Positions 25,943 through 35,651 of a DNA stretch of 64,000 nucleotides are shown piece by piece. Source of the DNA: Pedobacter sandarakinus (GTDB lineage Bacteria; Bacteroidota; Bacteroidia; Sphingobacteriales; Sphingobacteriaceae); contig NZ_JAPIVG010000002.1 in NCBI RefSeq assembly GCF_026240095.1, forward strand, positions 186,001-250,000, in the 5' to 3' direction. The number at the start of each line of letters is the position of its first letter. Positions within the stretch are counted from its first letter, which is position 1. Made by a program: the position numbers and the translations under genes. Under the pieces are notes generated by a model. That model was not told the origin of the DNA. It worked only from the letters and a program-made list of their open reading frames with translations, and searched no databases.

Positions 25943-27616
25943 ATGTACCACGAAAAAGATTTTACCGTAAGCAGCACTGCACTGTTTAAGTACATCACTA
26001 AAGAAAAGAAAGATGTAACCGCAATCTACGTATATGCAATTTTGAGTGGACTTGTACAATTAAGTATTCCCCTGGGGATACAAGCTATTGTAAGTTTTGT
26101 AATGGGCGCCACTATGGTAACGTCGCTATACTTGCTTATTGCTTTCGTAGTTTTAGGGACATTCTTAGCAGGATTTTTCAGAATTAAGGTGATGCAAATT
26201 ATTGAGAAAATTCAACAAAAGATTTTTGTAGAGTATTCTATCGCCTTTGCTAAAAAGATACCGAAAATAAACCTGTCGGCCACAAAAAAGTATTTCTTGC
26301 CAGAATTGGTGAATAGATTTTTCGATACTCAAAACCTACAAAAGGGCATATCAAAAATATTGTTAGATATTCCAACGGCATTAATACAAATATCATTCGG
26401 GATTCTTCTTCTATCTTTTTATCATCCCTGGTTTCTGGTTTTTGGAGCTTTGGTTGTAATCATCGTCATCTTTATTTTTAGGTTTACGATGAATTCGGGA
26501 ATCAGATCCAGTTTGGAAGAGAGTGATAAGAAGTATGAAGTGGCGTCCTGGTTGGAAGACGTGGCCAGTGCCATTAAAACATTCAAGATCAATTCCAATG
26601 CCGATATGCATCTTACTGGTACAGATGAACGTGTGGTAGAATACCTGGAAAACCGAACAGAGCATTTTAAAGTTTTAGAATTTCAATACAAAGCAATTAT
26701 CGGATTTAAGGTTATTATCACCTTGGTGATGCTAGGGATTGGCACCTATTTGCTAGTTAACCAAAAACTTAACATCGGCGCTTTCATTGCCACCGAGATT
26801 GTTGTACTTACCATCATGAATGCGGTCGAAAGCCTTATCAAAAGCTTAGAAAGTTATTACGATGTTATAGCTGCATTGGTAAAACTAAATAAGGTTACCG
26901 ATCTGAGTGAGGAAACAACTGGAGATATTGTTCTGGAACAAGTCCAAGAAGGCCTGGCAGTGAGTCTGCAAGATGTTAATTTCGCTTTTAATGATCAAAA
27001 ACCAATTTTAAAGAACATTAGTTTTGAAGTAAAGCCTAATACCATAAATGTGATATCAGGGAGTTTGGGTGCCGGTAAAACCACGCTTTTAAATGTGATG
27101 GCTGGATTTTTTGAAGCAACTTCAGGCGTGATTATGTATGATAAGATTCCATTTAAAAACTTAAATAAAATGGCTATTAGGGACAAGATTGGCCTATATA
27201 CCCATGATATGGTAATTATTAAAGGGACGCTGCTGGAAAATATTCTACTTGGTAGAAACGATATTTCTACAGAGGAAATAATGGAATTGTGTGACCAGAT
27301 CGGTTTAGGAACTTTTTCCAGTCAGTTTAGCAATGGCTTTGACACGGAGTTGAGCGAAACAGATACCGAAGTTTCATACAGTGGGAAGAAGAAAATTACG
27401 CTTTTACGTGCCTTGTTAGGTAAAAACAGATTAATTATGCTGGAAGATCCTCTTTACGGAATGGATGATGAATTTAAGCGGAAAATGTTAGCCTATCTCA
27501 TGAAGATTAAGAACAATAGTACAATTATTATCATCTCGAGATCTAGAGAATTGCTTGAAATTGCAGATCGGAAATTCCAACTTAATGACGGAACCATCAC
27601 CATCGATCTATCCTAA
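25943..27616 (+). CDS. ABC exporter, fused permease and ATP-binding domain, with degenerate nucleotide-binding motifs
   Basis: Type I ABC exporter half-transporter of 557 residues in a tripartite efflux or secretion operon. Seen: a membrane domain with about six helices (20-310), without an N-terminal C39 peptidase, then the ATPase domain. Walker A is intact (GSLGAGKT, 373-380). Other motifs are changed: the Q-loop position reads YTHD (His421), the LSGGQ signature reads YSGKK (479-483), Walker B reads LEDP in place of LDEP (Glu501-Asp502), and the H-loop His is Arg533 (ISRSR). Known families need the Walker B Glu and H-loop His for hydrolysis, so activity may be low or regulated. Neighbours HlyD and TolC complete a cell-envelope-spanning system. 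Cargo is unknown. Confidence 0.88.
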   Translation: MYHEKDFTVSSTALFKYITKEKKDVTAIYVYAILSGLVQLSIPLGIQAIVSFVMGATMVTSLYLLIAFVVLGTFLAGFFRIKVMQIIEKIQQKIFVEYSIAFAKKIPKINLSATKKYFLPELVNRFFDTQNLQKGISKILLDIPTALIQISFGILLLSFYHPWFLVFGALVVIIVIFIFRFTMNSGIRSSLEESDKKYEVASWLEDVASAIKTFKINSNADMHLTGTDERVVEYLENRTEHFKVLEFQYKAIIGFKVIITLVMLGIGTYLLVNQKLNIGAFIATEIVVLTIMNAVESLIKSLESYYDVIAALVKLNKVTDLSEETTGDIVLEQVQEGLAVSLQDVNFAFNDQKPILKNISFEVKPNTINVISGSLGAGKTTLLNVMAGFFEATSGVIMYDKIPFKNLNKMAIRDKIGLYTHDMVIIKGTLLENILLGRNDISTEEIMELCDQIGLGTFSSQFSNGFDTELSETDTEVSYSGKKKITLLRALLGKNRLIMLEDPLYGMDDEFKRKMLAYLMKIKNNSTIIIISRSRELLEIADRKFQLNDGTITIDLS

Positions 27617-27628
27617 ATTAGCCAGATT

Positions 27629-28945
27629 ATGAATATCAAATCATTCGATAAAATTTATCACATACATAAAGATTCTCGCGTAAAGCGATGGTTTTTCATT
27701 TTTATTATATCCTGCGTGGTGGTGCTATTTTTACCATGGACCCAAAACATCCAGGTTAGAGGAAATGTAACAACCCTTTACCAGGAACAGCGACCTCAGC
27801 AACTCAACTCACCAATTCCTGGTAGGATTACAAAGTGGCACATCAAAAACGGAGATTTCGTGAAAAAAGGTGACACCATTTTGCAGTTGGCCGAAGTGAA
27901 GGAAGATTATCTTGATCCTCAGCTACTTGAGCGTACCAGGGAACAGGTTGCAGCTAAAAAGGGGGTAAGGGATTACTATGAGGCGAAGGTTGGCGCCACC
28001 AATACACAGCTCGGCGCAATCAATGCTGCAAGAACACTAAAATTAGAGCAGCTCAAAGTAAAAATTGCCCAACTGAATAATAAGGTTGAGGCCGAAACTG
28101 CCGAGTTAGCAGCGGTAAACAACGAACTTAAGCTTAGCGAAGACCAGTATAACAGGCAGAAAAAAATGTACGATGAGGGCTTAGTTTCACTTACCCAATT
28201 CCAGCAAAGGAGCATTTCCTATCAGAATGCGCTGGCTAAAAAAACTGCAGTAGAAAATAAACTAGCACAAACTCGCCAGGAAATTACTACCGTTAATATA
28301 GAGCAGAATGCCACCATCCAAGATTATATGGAAAAGGTTAGTAAAACGGAAGGAGAACGTTTTCTAAGCATGGGTCAGATACAAGGCAGTAGCGGAGAAA
28401 TTGCCAAATTAGAGAACCAGGCTGCCAACTACAAGGCCCGCCAAGGCTTATATTCAGTTGTGGCTTCACAAGACGGTCAGGTAATCCAATTAAACAAAGC
28501 TGGTATCGGAGAAATTTTGAAAGAAACTGAGAGTATTGGCACAATTGTGCCTAAAAAAGTAGACTATGCTGTGGAAATTTACGTTAAGCCAGTCGACTTG
28601 CCCTTGTTAAGAGTAGGGCAGAAGGTAATGTGCATTTTCGACGGATTTCCTGCGATCGTTTTCTCTGGTTGGCCTAATTCTAGCTATGGAACTTTCTCGG
28701 GTAAGGTAATTGCTATTGAAAATAATATCAATACGAACGGTCTCTTTAAAGCATTGGTGATTGAACAAAAAGGACAAAAGCCATGGCCGCCACAAATAAA
28801 GATTGGCGCAGGAGTGAAAGGAATTGCAATCTTGAATGACGTACCCATCTGGTACGAACTTTGGCGAAATATCAACGGCTTTCCGCCAGATTATTATGGT
28901 TTAAATTCAGAGAAATCAAAATCAGGAGATGAAAAAGCTAAGTAG
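27629..28945 (+). CDS. HlyD-family membrane fusion (periplasmic adaptor) protein
   Basis: Links the inner-membrane ABC transporter to the outer-membrane TolC channel. Seen: a short cytoplasmic N-terminus, one membrane helix (about 20-40, FFIFIISCVVVLFLPW), a biotinyl-lipoyl-like half (PIPGRITKWHIKNGDFVKKG), a long alpha-helical coiled coil (about 95-260), the second lipoyl half (VVASQDGQVIQLNKAGIGE) and a beta-barrel domain. Size of 438 residues suits type I secretion adaptors. The gene begins 12 bases after the ABC stop, and its 3' end overlaps tolC by 17 bases. Confidence 0.9.
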   Translation: MNIKSFDKIYHIHKDSRVKRWFFIFIISCVVVLFLPWTQNIQVRGNVTTLYQEQRPQQLNSPIPGRITKWHIKNGDFVKKGDTILQLAEVKEDYLDPQLLERTREQVAAKKGVRDYYEAKVGATNTQLGAINAARTLKLEQLKVKIAQLNNKVEAETAELAAVNNELKLSEDQYNRQKKMYDEGLVSLTQFQQRSISYQNALAKKTAVENKLAQTRQEITTVNIEQNATIQDYMEKVSKTEGERFLSMGQIQGSSGEIAKLENQAANYKARQGLYSVVASQDGQVIQLNKAGIGEILKETESIGTIVPKKVDYAVEIYVKPVDLPLLRVGQKVMCIFDGFPAIVFSGWPNSSYGTFSGKVIAIENNINTNGLFKALVIEQKGQKPWPPQIKIGAGVKGIAILNDVPIWYELWRNINGFPPDYYGLNSEKSKSGDEKAK

Positions 28946-30347
28946 AACCATCATATTCGTATTGTTGTGTGTGCTAGCTGAGCAAGTTTCCGCACAAGAT
29001 ACCTTGAGGCTATCGCATCCAGAGTTTTTGTCGATTGTAAAAAAATATCACCCCCTGGCATTTAGATACAGGCTGCAAAATAACATTGCTGAGGCTGAAG
29101 TGTTAAAGGCAAGGGGAAATTTTGATCCGATAGTTGATGCGAAACAAGGAGCTAAAACAATAGACGGAACCAACTATTATGAGCAAAGCAATGCAGGTTT
29201 GGTTATACCTACATGGTATGGGGTTGAAGTAAGCGGGAGTTATAATTTCATTGATGGCCAACGCTTAAATAATAGCGATACACGTGGCGGACTTTTTCAA
29301 TTTGGATTGACGGTTCCCTTAGCAAAAAATTTAATTTACGATAAACGGAGAGCATTGCTTGAACAGGCAAAGTTTGCTCAAGTTATGACGGCGGCAGAGC
29401 AGCAGGTATTAACCAACGAGTTATTTAGAGATGCCGAGAATGCTTACTGGGAGTGGGTAAAGTTTTACGAGCTTTACAAGGTGCAACAAAAAGCCGTGGC
29501 TATCAATCAAAAAAGGTTAGCGCTAACGTTAAAAACTTTTCAGTACGGCGAGAGGGCTGCTATAGATACCACCGAGACATTGTCTCAGTTGCGTGGCTTC
29601 GAACTAGAGAAAGAAGATGCATATCTGCAGTATGTGAAGGCTACAATGGATCTATCTGTCTATCTATGGCAAGCCGGGCAGCAACCTTTTGAATTATCTA
29701 AGCCTATTTTACCAGCCGAAAAAATTACCGCAAGCGATGCTTATAATAGCTATGGAGCACTAATCGCACAACTTAACCAACAGCCCATTAATACCCATCT
29801 TTCATTAGTGTATTACCAGCAAAAGCAAAACATCTTGGAAAGCGAACGTAAACTAAAATGGCAGAGTTTTCTACCAAAGATTGATTTTACGTATAATTTT
29901 TTTAACAAAGAGAATTACCAGACGAACCTTTTCCCGCTTTTCCAGAATAATTATCAGTATGGTTTAAAATTAGAAATTCCGATATTTTTAAGACAGGCGA
30001 GAGCAGATTATAGCCAGGCAAAGGCGAAGGTAGTGCAGAATCGTTTAGATACCGATTTAAAACGCCAGGAGCTGAATGCAAAAATTAATAGTTATGTGAA
30101 TGAGGTAACGAATTATAGAACCCAGATTAATATTGCCCAACAAAATATTGGCAACTATAGCCGCCTACTCGAAGCAGAAGAAACGAAATATCAGAATGGC
30201 GAAAGCTCCTTATTTCTGATTAACACCAGGGAGAACAAGTTAATCGATGCACAGGAGAAAATGTTGGAGTTGCGTTATAAATTCTTAAAAAGCTATAACG
30301 AGTTGAAGTTCCTAAGTGCAAGTTTTGGTAGTGAGACCAGTTCGTAA
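28929..30347 (+). CDS. TolC-family outer membrane channel protein
   Basis: Outer-membrane factor of 472 residues forming the exit duct. Seen: signal peptide (IFVLLCVLAEQVSAQD), then two repeats of long coiled-coil helices with beta strands between, for example ILESERKLKWQSFLPKIDF and the C-terminal NRLDTDLKRQELNAKINSYV. The pattern GESSLFLINTRENKLIDAQ is typical of OEP (PF02321) proteins. The ATG lies inside the hlyD gene (17-base overlap), so the two are translationally coupled. A bidirectional terminator follows the stop. Confidence 0.88.
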   Translation: MKKLSRTIIFVLLCVLAEQVSAQDTLRLSHPEFLSIVKKYHPLAFRYRLQNNIAEAEVLKARGNFDPIVDAKQGAKTIDGTNYYEQSNAGLVIPTWYGVEVSGSYNFIDGQRLNNSDTRGGLFQFGLTVPLAKNLIYDKRRALLEQAKFAQVMTAAEQQVLTNELFRDAENAYWEWVKFYELYKVQQKAVAINQKRLALTLKTFQYGERAAIDTTETLSQLRGFELEKEDAYLQYVKATMDLSVYLWQAGQQPFELSKPILPAEKITASDAYNSYGALIAQLNQQPINTHLSLVYYQQKQNILESERKLKWQSFLPKIDFTYNFFNKENYQTNLFPLFQNNYQYGLKLEIPIFLRQARADYSQAKAKVVQNRLDTDLKRQELNAKINSYVNEVTNYRTQINIAQQNIGNYSRLLEAEETKYQNGESSLFLINTRENKLIDAQEKMLELRYKFLKSYNELKFLSASFGSETSS

Positions 30348-30363
30348 AACTAAACATTCATAA

Positions 30364-30400
30364 AAAACTGCATCAAAATCATATTATTTGATGCAGTTTT
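30364..30400. terminator. Bidirectional terminator between tolC and asnS
   Basis: AAAACTGCATCAAA and TTTGATGCAGTTTT form a 14-bp stem. It sits between two convergent stops (30347 plus, 30427 minus) and has A/T tracts on both sides, so it can serve both. Confidence 0.85.
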
Positions 30401-30426
30401 CCAAGCTTCATATTGCATGTTGGAGA

Positions 30427-31875
30427 TTAAAATTCTGCGTTTTTTGGAAAGCGGGGAAATGCAATCACGTCACGGATGTTTGTCATACCAGTAACGAAAA
30501 GCACCAGGCGCTCAAAGCCCAGGCCAAAACCCGCATGCGGTGCAGAACCGAAACGACGGGTGTCTAGATACCACCACAATTCATCTTGTGGAATATTCAT
30601 ATCTTTCATACGTTTGGTAAGCCGATCTAAGCGCTCCTCACGCTGCGAACCTCCAATCATCTCTCCAATACCAGGAAACAAAATATCCATGGCCGCAACC
30701 GTTTGCCTTCCTTCCGCATCTGGTTCATTCTGGCGCATGTAAAATGATTTAATATCGGCCGGGTAGTCTGTTAAAATCACAGGTTTCTTAAAATGTTTTT
30801 CTACCAGATAGCGTTCATGCTCACTTTGTAAATCAGCGCCCCACTCATCAATTAAATATTTAAACTGTTTTTTCTGGTTAGGTTTGGAAGACTTTAAAAT
30901 TCTAATTGCCTCTGTATATGTTAGCCTTTCAAATTCATTTTCTAAGCAGAAGTCTAACTTTTCTAACAAACTAAATTCGCTACGTTCATTTTGAGGTTTT
31001 TGTTTATCTTCTTCGGCTAATCTGCCATTTAAAAATTCCAGTTCTTCTCTACAATTATCTAAAGCATATTTTATCACATACTTCATCATGTCTTCAGCAA
31101 GTTGCATATTGTCTTCCAGATCGGCAAAAGCTACCTCTGGCTCAATCATCCAAAACTCGGCTAAATGTCGGGTAGTATTAGAGTTTTCTGCCCTAAAGGT
31201 TGGTCCGAATGTGTAAATCTTCCCGAATGCCATGGCTGCTAATTCGCCTTCCAACTGACCGGAAACCGTTAAATTAGTAGCACGGGCAAAAAAATCCTGA
31301 GAGAAATCTACTTTACCATCATCACTGCGTGGTGTATTATCGAAATCTAATGTAGTAACTTTAAACATTTCTCCAGCTCCTTCTGCATCGCTTGCTGTAA
31401 TAACCGGCGTGTGCATATAAACGAAATTCCTTTCATTGTAGAATTGGTGGATAGCAAATGCCAAAGCATGCCGAACTTTGAATACTGCGTTGAAGGTATT
31501 GGTGCGAAAACGCAAGTGCGCAATTTCACGTAAGAACTCCAGGCTATGTTTTTTTGGTTGCAATGGGAACTTTTCAGGATCACTATCACCCAAAATTTCG
31601 ACCTGATGAGCTTTAATTTCAACTGTTTGTCCTTTACCTAGTGATTCAATTAACCTTCCCGTAGCAGAGATTGATGCTCCCGTTGTGATCCTTTTCAACA
31701 GCTCTTCTGGCAAATTATTAAAATCGATAACAACCTGGATATTGGCCATACAAGATCCATCATTTAACGCAATAAACTGATTGTTACGGAAAGTTCTTAC
31801 CCATCCCATAACAGTTACCTCTGTATCAAATGCAGTCGATTTTAATAAATCTTTAATTTGCTGTCTCTTAATCAT
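30427..31875 (-). CDS. asnS: Asparaginyl-tRNA synthetase
   Basis: Class IIb synthetase charging tRNA-Asn with asparagine using ATP, in the cytoplasm. Seen: N-terminal OB-fold anticodon-binding domain ([21 protein letters not shown]), then the catalytic core with motif 2 ([19 protein letters not shown]) and motif 3 ([15 protein letters not shown]). Length of 482 residues is normal. The signature [11 protein letters not shown] and lack of the GAD insertion separate it from aspartyl-tRNA synthetase. Its own promoter lies just upstream and it is monocistronic on the minus strand. Confidence 0.95.
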   Translation of the reverse strand: MIKRQQIKDLLKSTAFDTEVTVMGWVRTFRNNQFIALNDGSCMANIQVVIDFNNLPEELLKRITTGASISATGRLIESLGKGQTVEIKAHQVEILGDSDPEKFPLQPKKHSLEFLREIAHLRFRTNTFNAVFKVRHALAFAIHQFYNERNFVYMHTPVITASDAEGAGEMFKVTTLDFDNTPRSDDGKVDFSQDFFARATNLTVSGQLEGELAAMAFGKIYTFGPTFRAENSNTTRHLAEFWMIEPEVAFADLEDNMQLAEDMMKYVIKYALDNCREELEFLNGRLAEEDKQKPQNERSEFSLLEKLDFCLENEFERLTYTEAIRILKSSKPNQKKQFKYLIDEWGADLQSEHERYLVEKHFKKPVILTDYPADIKSFYMRQNEPDAEGRQTVAAMDILFPGIGEMIGGSQREERLDRLTKRMKDMNIPQDELWWYLDTRRFGSAPHAGFGLGFERLVLFVTGMTNIRDVIAFPRFPKNAEF

Positions 31876-31895
31876 ATTATTGTTTGTAAAAGCCG

Positions 31896-31903
31896 CAAAT
31901 TTA
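31896..31903 (-). promoter_or_regulatory. Candidate promoter of asnS
   Basis: On the minus strand TAAATTTG matches TAnnTTTG, 20 bases before the ATG at 31875. The leader would be about 13 nt. Confidence 0.6.
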
Positions 31904-32054
31904 GAAAAAAAAATGGTACCGCTATGCCTAACATACCCTCAATTTTTCGTTTGATTTTAATGTTAAATATAATTGAGCATGCCATCTATCGGCCCAAAAC
32001 CCGCTGGGCGACGAAGATATTTGTTGCTTAATGCGTATGTGTTTGCCTTTCCAA

Positions 32055-33038
32055 TTATTGTTGTTGTTGTTGCATGGCCGCCATGTACTGTTGGTAACTA
32101 TTTTGCTTTTTGGCTAAGATTGTGGCACCTGAGGGTGGCGTATAATTAATTTCTTTAGGCTGGAAATAATTGTCATGGTCGTTAAAGTCTTCATCATTGT
32201 AGCCTACAGATACATTTACTTCCATCAGATGTTCAAAACCTCCTTTGTAAACACCTTTTACTGGCGAACAATCTGCAAAGTTTCTACCTACTGCCAAACG
32301 AACATGCTTTTCATTTGCAATGCAGTTATTTGTCGGGTCGAGTCCAAGCCATCCATATTCTGGGAGGTAAGCTTCGGCCCAGGCATGAGTAGCACCTTCA
32401 CCTCGCATTCCATCTCTATTCGGGCAAATATACCCACTAACGTAACGGGCTGGAATGCCTTTGAGTCTTAGCATAGCGGTAAGTACATGAGCAAAATCTT
32501 GGCAAACACCAGCTTTGAGTTTTAAAATTTCATCGATCGTTGTATCCACCGCCGTGATGCCTTTGATATATTCGAAATTGTTAAAAACATAAGCGCAATA
32601 TTTTATTGCTGTTTGGTAAGGCGTATCTTCTTCTGATTTTAGTTGCAAAGCCGTTTCCTTCAATTCAATAATCCCATCAAAAGATTCTTGGTTTAAATAA
32701 TCAATATAGGGCACCTCATATTTCATCGACGTTAGAATATTCCATTGCTCACCGCTAAACATATCATCTTGCGGCAAAGGTTTTGCGAAGGTTTCCACGC
32801 TAACTTTCGAAAAAATTTTCAATTGGCTATGTGGCTCATTCTGCGTAAACGTTCCAACTTCATTGCCATAATAGTCTATAAATATTTCAATTTCCGGGCT
32901 TCCAGAAATGTTTAGATCATGTTTTACTACCTTTTGGAAATCATCCTTAATAGGAAATAGAATGATTTGATTCGCACTATCCCTAACAGGAGATTCATAC
33001 TTGTAGTTGGTGATGTGTTTTATTTTAAATATTGGCAT
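32055..33038 (-). CDS. Transglutaminase-like cysteine protease family protein
   Basis: Cytoplasmic protein of 327 residues with a bacterial transglutaminase-like N-terminal domain (about 1-85) and a transglutaminase core. The triad is visible: Cys179 in KAGVCQDFAH, His218 in GATHAWAEAYL and Asp234 in GLDPTNN. Such proteins may act as proteases, amidases or peptide ligases. It has no signal peptide. The C-terminus is a low-complexity QQYMAAMQQQQQ encoded by a TTG/CAA-type triplet run. It is the last gene of an operon with alpha-E and ATP-grasp genes, a conserved trio whose product, probably a peptide or peptide tag, is not known. Confidence 0.9.
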   Translation of the reverse strand: MPIFKIKHITNYKYESPVRDSANQIILFPIKDDFQKVVKHDLNISGSPEIEIFIDYYGNEVGTFTQNEPHSQLKIFSKVSVETFAKPLPQDDMFSGEQWNILTSMKYEVPYIDYLNQESFDGIIELKETALQLKSEEDTPYQTAIKYCAYVFNNFEYIKGITAVDTTIDEILKLKAGVCQDFAHVLTAMLRLKGIPARYVSGYICPNRDGMRGEGATHAWAEAYLPEYGWLGLDPTNNCIANEKHVRLAVGRNFADCSPVKGVYKGGFEHLMEVNVSVGYNDEDFNDHDNYFQPKEINYTPPSGATILAKKQNSYQQYMAAMQQQQQ

Positions 33039-33079
33039 ATGCTTGTGTTATAAATTTAAAAATCAGGATAGATTTTTTA

Positions 33080-34015
33080 TTAAGAGTTGGCGAAGTAATA
33101 CTCGTTGAGCAAGTTTCCAATACCGAAAAGCTCAGACCTGATTTCTGTTAGATAATGGTGTAGTTGTTCTTCGCCCATCGTATTCACAGAACTATAAGTG
33201 ATCATGCTCTTTAATCTGCCAATTTTGAAGGATAGGTTATTGTAATGGTCTATATTGCTTTCGCTTTTCAAACGGCCAAAGTAACGTTCGATATTATTCA
33301 TTGAATACAATGCGGAGCGGGGGAAATCGTTATTTAACATAACCAGTTCAATGATATTTTTGGCATCAAAGCCCTGCCGATAAGTTTTTAGATACAATTC
33401 GTATCCGCCCAGCGATAGGAGCAGGTGTTTCCAGTAGGCAATGTCTGTAAGGAGATCAGGGTTGGTACTAATGGAACTAAATTTGATATCCAAGATATCC
33501 ACAGATTGAATGCTGCGCTCAAGATGTTTACCAATTTTCATGAAACTTCTGCTTTCACCACGTTCCATTGCGCTATCAGCCGTTCCATGATAGAGCATTA
33601 CCTGTTTGATGAGCAAGTCTAAGGCCGTAATTGGATCATCCTGTTTAACGTATCGCAGCAGTTTATCGTCTTTAACAGTGTGGTAGTATTCATTAAGGCA
33701 CTGCCATAAATCTTTTGGGATATGTTCTTGCACACTTCTTGCGTTTTCTCTGGCAAGTGTTACGATATTCAAAATTGAGTTTGGATTATCTTTATTCAAT
33801 AGCAAATACTCAATAACCGCCCGACTGTCATGCTGAATATTTAATAACTCGTTTTCATCATCAGAAGAAAAGATACGGATGATTGGCTTCCAGGTAAATT
33901 CCTGGATGGTATCTTGAGAAGATGCATAATTTATTTTTAACATACGTAGCATACCATCGCTACGTTCTACATATCTGCTTAACCAATATAAGCTTGATGC
34001 AACTCTACTTAGCAT
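33080..34015 (-). CDS. Alpha-E domain protein (DUF403)
   Basis: All-helical alpha-E family protein of 311 residues, almost always encoded beside circularly permuted ATP-grasp and transglutaminase-like proteins. Seen: family opening MLSRVASSLYWLSRYVERSDG, where Arg and Glu are conserved, and repeated helical blocks such as FMKIGKHLERSIQSVDIL. The biochemical role is unknown; it may hold the nucleotide-transfer or peptide intermediate. The gene lies 10 bases after the ATP-grasp stop and 41 bases before the transglutaminase start, so the three are co-transcribed. Confidence 0.9.
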   Translation of the reverse strand: MLSRVASSLYWLSRYVERSDGMLRMLKINYASSQDTIQEFTWKPIIRIFSSDDENELLNIQHDSRAVIEYLLLNKDNPNSILNIVTLARENARSVQEHIPKDLWQCLNEYYHTVKDDKLLRYVKQDDPITALDLLIKQVMLYHGTADSAMERGESRSFMKIGKHLERSIQSVDILDIKFSSISTNPDLLTDIAYWKHLLLSLGGYELYLKTYRQGFDAKNIIELVMLNNDFPRSALYSMNNIERYFGRLKSESNIDHYNNLSFKIGRLKSMITYSSVNTMGEEQLHHYLTEIRSELFGIGNLLNEYYFANS

Positions 34016-34025
34016 ATTGTATAAT

Positions 34026-35471
34026 TTAAGATGTTAATACCCACGTGTCTTTACTTCCTCCCCCTTGCGAGCTGTTTACTACTAAAGAGCCTTCCTTTAA
34101 TGCTACCCTGGTTAAGCCGCCGGGAACAATAGAAATGCCATCGGGGCCATTTAAAGCAAATGGTCGCAAATCTATTCGTCGGGGAGCCAGTTGACCATTA
34201 ATAAAACATGGAGCTGAAGATAAGCTAATGGTAGGTTGGGCAATAAAATTTCTGGGATCTTTTAAAATCTCTTTCTTATAATCTTCAGTTTCTTTTTCTG
34301 AAGCGGCATGCCCCATTAACATGCCATAGCCTCCACTTCCATTGGTTTTTTTAACCACCATTTGGTTAATGTTTGCAAAGACATGGTCGAGTTCATCGCG
34401 GTTACTTAGCTGAAAGGTAGGTACGTTTTTCAAAATTGGCTCTTCATTTAAGTAATATTTGATCATGTCTGGTACGTAAGTGTAAACGGCTTTGTCATCT
34501 GCAACACCATTGCCTACAGCATTAATAATGGCAACATTTCCTTTCCGATACGCACCCATAAGTCCGGCTACACCCAGTACGCTTGTTGGGTTAAAGACCA
34601 AAGGATCAAGGTAATCATCATCTACCCGTCGATAGATTACATCTACCTGCTGCAAACCTGTTGTGGTTTTCATAAAAACCTTTTGATTTTTAACTACTAG
34701 ATCTCTTCCTTCTACTAACTCTACACCCATTAAACGGGCTAGGGTAGTATGTTCATAATAGGCAGAATTATACATGCCAGGGCTTAACAAAACAATTGTA
34801 GGGTTAGAAACGGCTCGGGGTGAAAGCGACATCAGGTTTTTATATAGGATAGCCGGATATTCTGTAACGCTACGAACACCACACTGAGGAATAAGGTCTG
34901 GGAAAAGCCTTTTGGTAATTTCTCTGTTTTCAAGCATGTAACTCACACCCGATGGCGTACGTAAGTTATCCTCCAATACGTAAAATGTTCCATCATGGTC
35001 TCGTATTAAGTCTATCCCGGCAATATGTATATAAATGTCGTGAGGCACGTTAAGCTGATGCATCTCCCGCAAAAAGTGGGGGCATGAGTAAATTACGTTG
35101 ATTGGTACAATCTGATCTTTGATAATAAATTGATTGCTATACACATCTTTCAGAAATAAATTCAGAGCCTTCAAACGCTGTTTTATTCCTTTCTCGATGA
35201 ATGCCCACTCTGTTGAGGTGATGATGCGGGGTATAATATCAAATGGAAAAATCTTTTCTATTCCTTCACCACTATCATAAACGGTAAAGGTGATTCCCTG
35301 GCTCATAAAAAGTTTTCTAGCGAGCTCTTCTTTTTTGTTTAGATTTTCTAATGATTCTTGGGAAAAGTTTTTAATGAAATTTTCATAGTGACTTCTATAT
35401 TTGTCACTATTTAAAAACATTTCATCGTAAGTTTTGGGGTGATTTAAGTAGCTTTTAGTGAGATTATCCAT
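34026..35471 (-). CDS. Circularly permuted ATP-grasp type 2 protein
   Basis: Predicted ATP-dependent carboxylate-amine ligase of about 481 residues, first gene of the trio. Seen: PKTYDEMF near the start, GIDLIRDHDGTFYVLEDNLRTPSGVSYMLENR compressed here as VLEDNLRTPSGVSYM, the block RVDDDYLDPLVF, KKTNGSGGYGMLMG (nucleotide-binding loop) and FIAQPTISLS, all family hallmarks. The start is set at ATG 35471; the TTG at 35495 would add eight residues. Family knowledge suggests peptide-bond formation, yet no substrate is established. Upstream DNA is a 400-base gap rich in hairpins. Confidence 0.9.
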   Translation of the reverse strand: MDNLTKSYLNHPKTYDEMFLNSDKYRSHYENFIKNFSQESLENLNKKEELARKLFMSQGITFTVYDSGEGIEKIFPFDIIPRIITSTEWAFIEKGIKQRLKALNLFLKDVYSNQFIIKDQIVPINVIYSCPHFLREMHQLNVPHDIYIHIAGIDLIRDHDGTFYVLEDNLRTPSGVSYMLENREITKRLFPDLIPQCGVRSVTEYPAILYKNLMSLSPRAVSNPTIVLLSPGMYNSAYYEHTTLARLMGVELVEGRDLVVKNQKVFMKTTTGLQQVDVIYRRVDDDYLDPLVFNPTSVLGVAGLMGAYRKGNVAIINAVGNGVADDKAVYTYVPDMIKYYLNEEPILKNVPTFQLSNRDELDHVFANINQMVVKKTNGSGGYGMLMGHAASEKETEDYKKEILKDPRNFIAQPTISLSSAPCFINGQLAPRRIDLRPFALNGPDGISIVPGGLTRVALKEGSLVVNSSQGGGSKDTWVLTS

Positions 35472-35651
35472 TATTTGACTTAAATATTCGTTCAAAATAG
35501 GATTTTTGTCTGATTTATTTCTATATTTTTTAAAATAAAGCTATAAATACTTAAATTAAACTAATTATTTTAAGTATAATTATTATTAACTGAGATAAAA
35601 AGATATTAATGTCAAAAAAAAATAAAATTTATTTAGATTTTATTTCATTTT

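Noticed and set aside
35476..35495. TTG start for the ATP-grasp protein
   Set aside because: ATG at 35471 yields the usual short N-terminus, so the extra eight residues are not needed.
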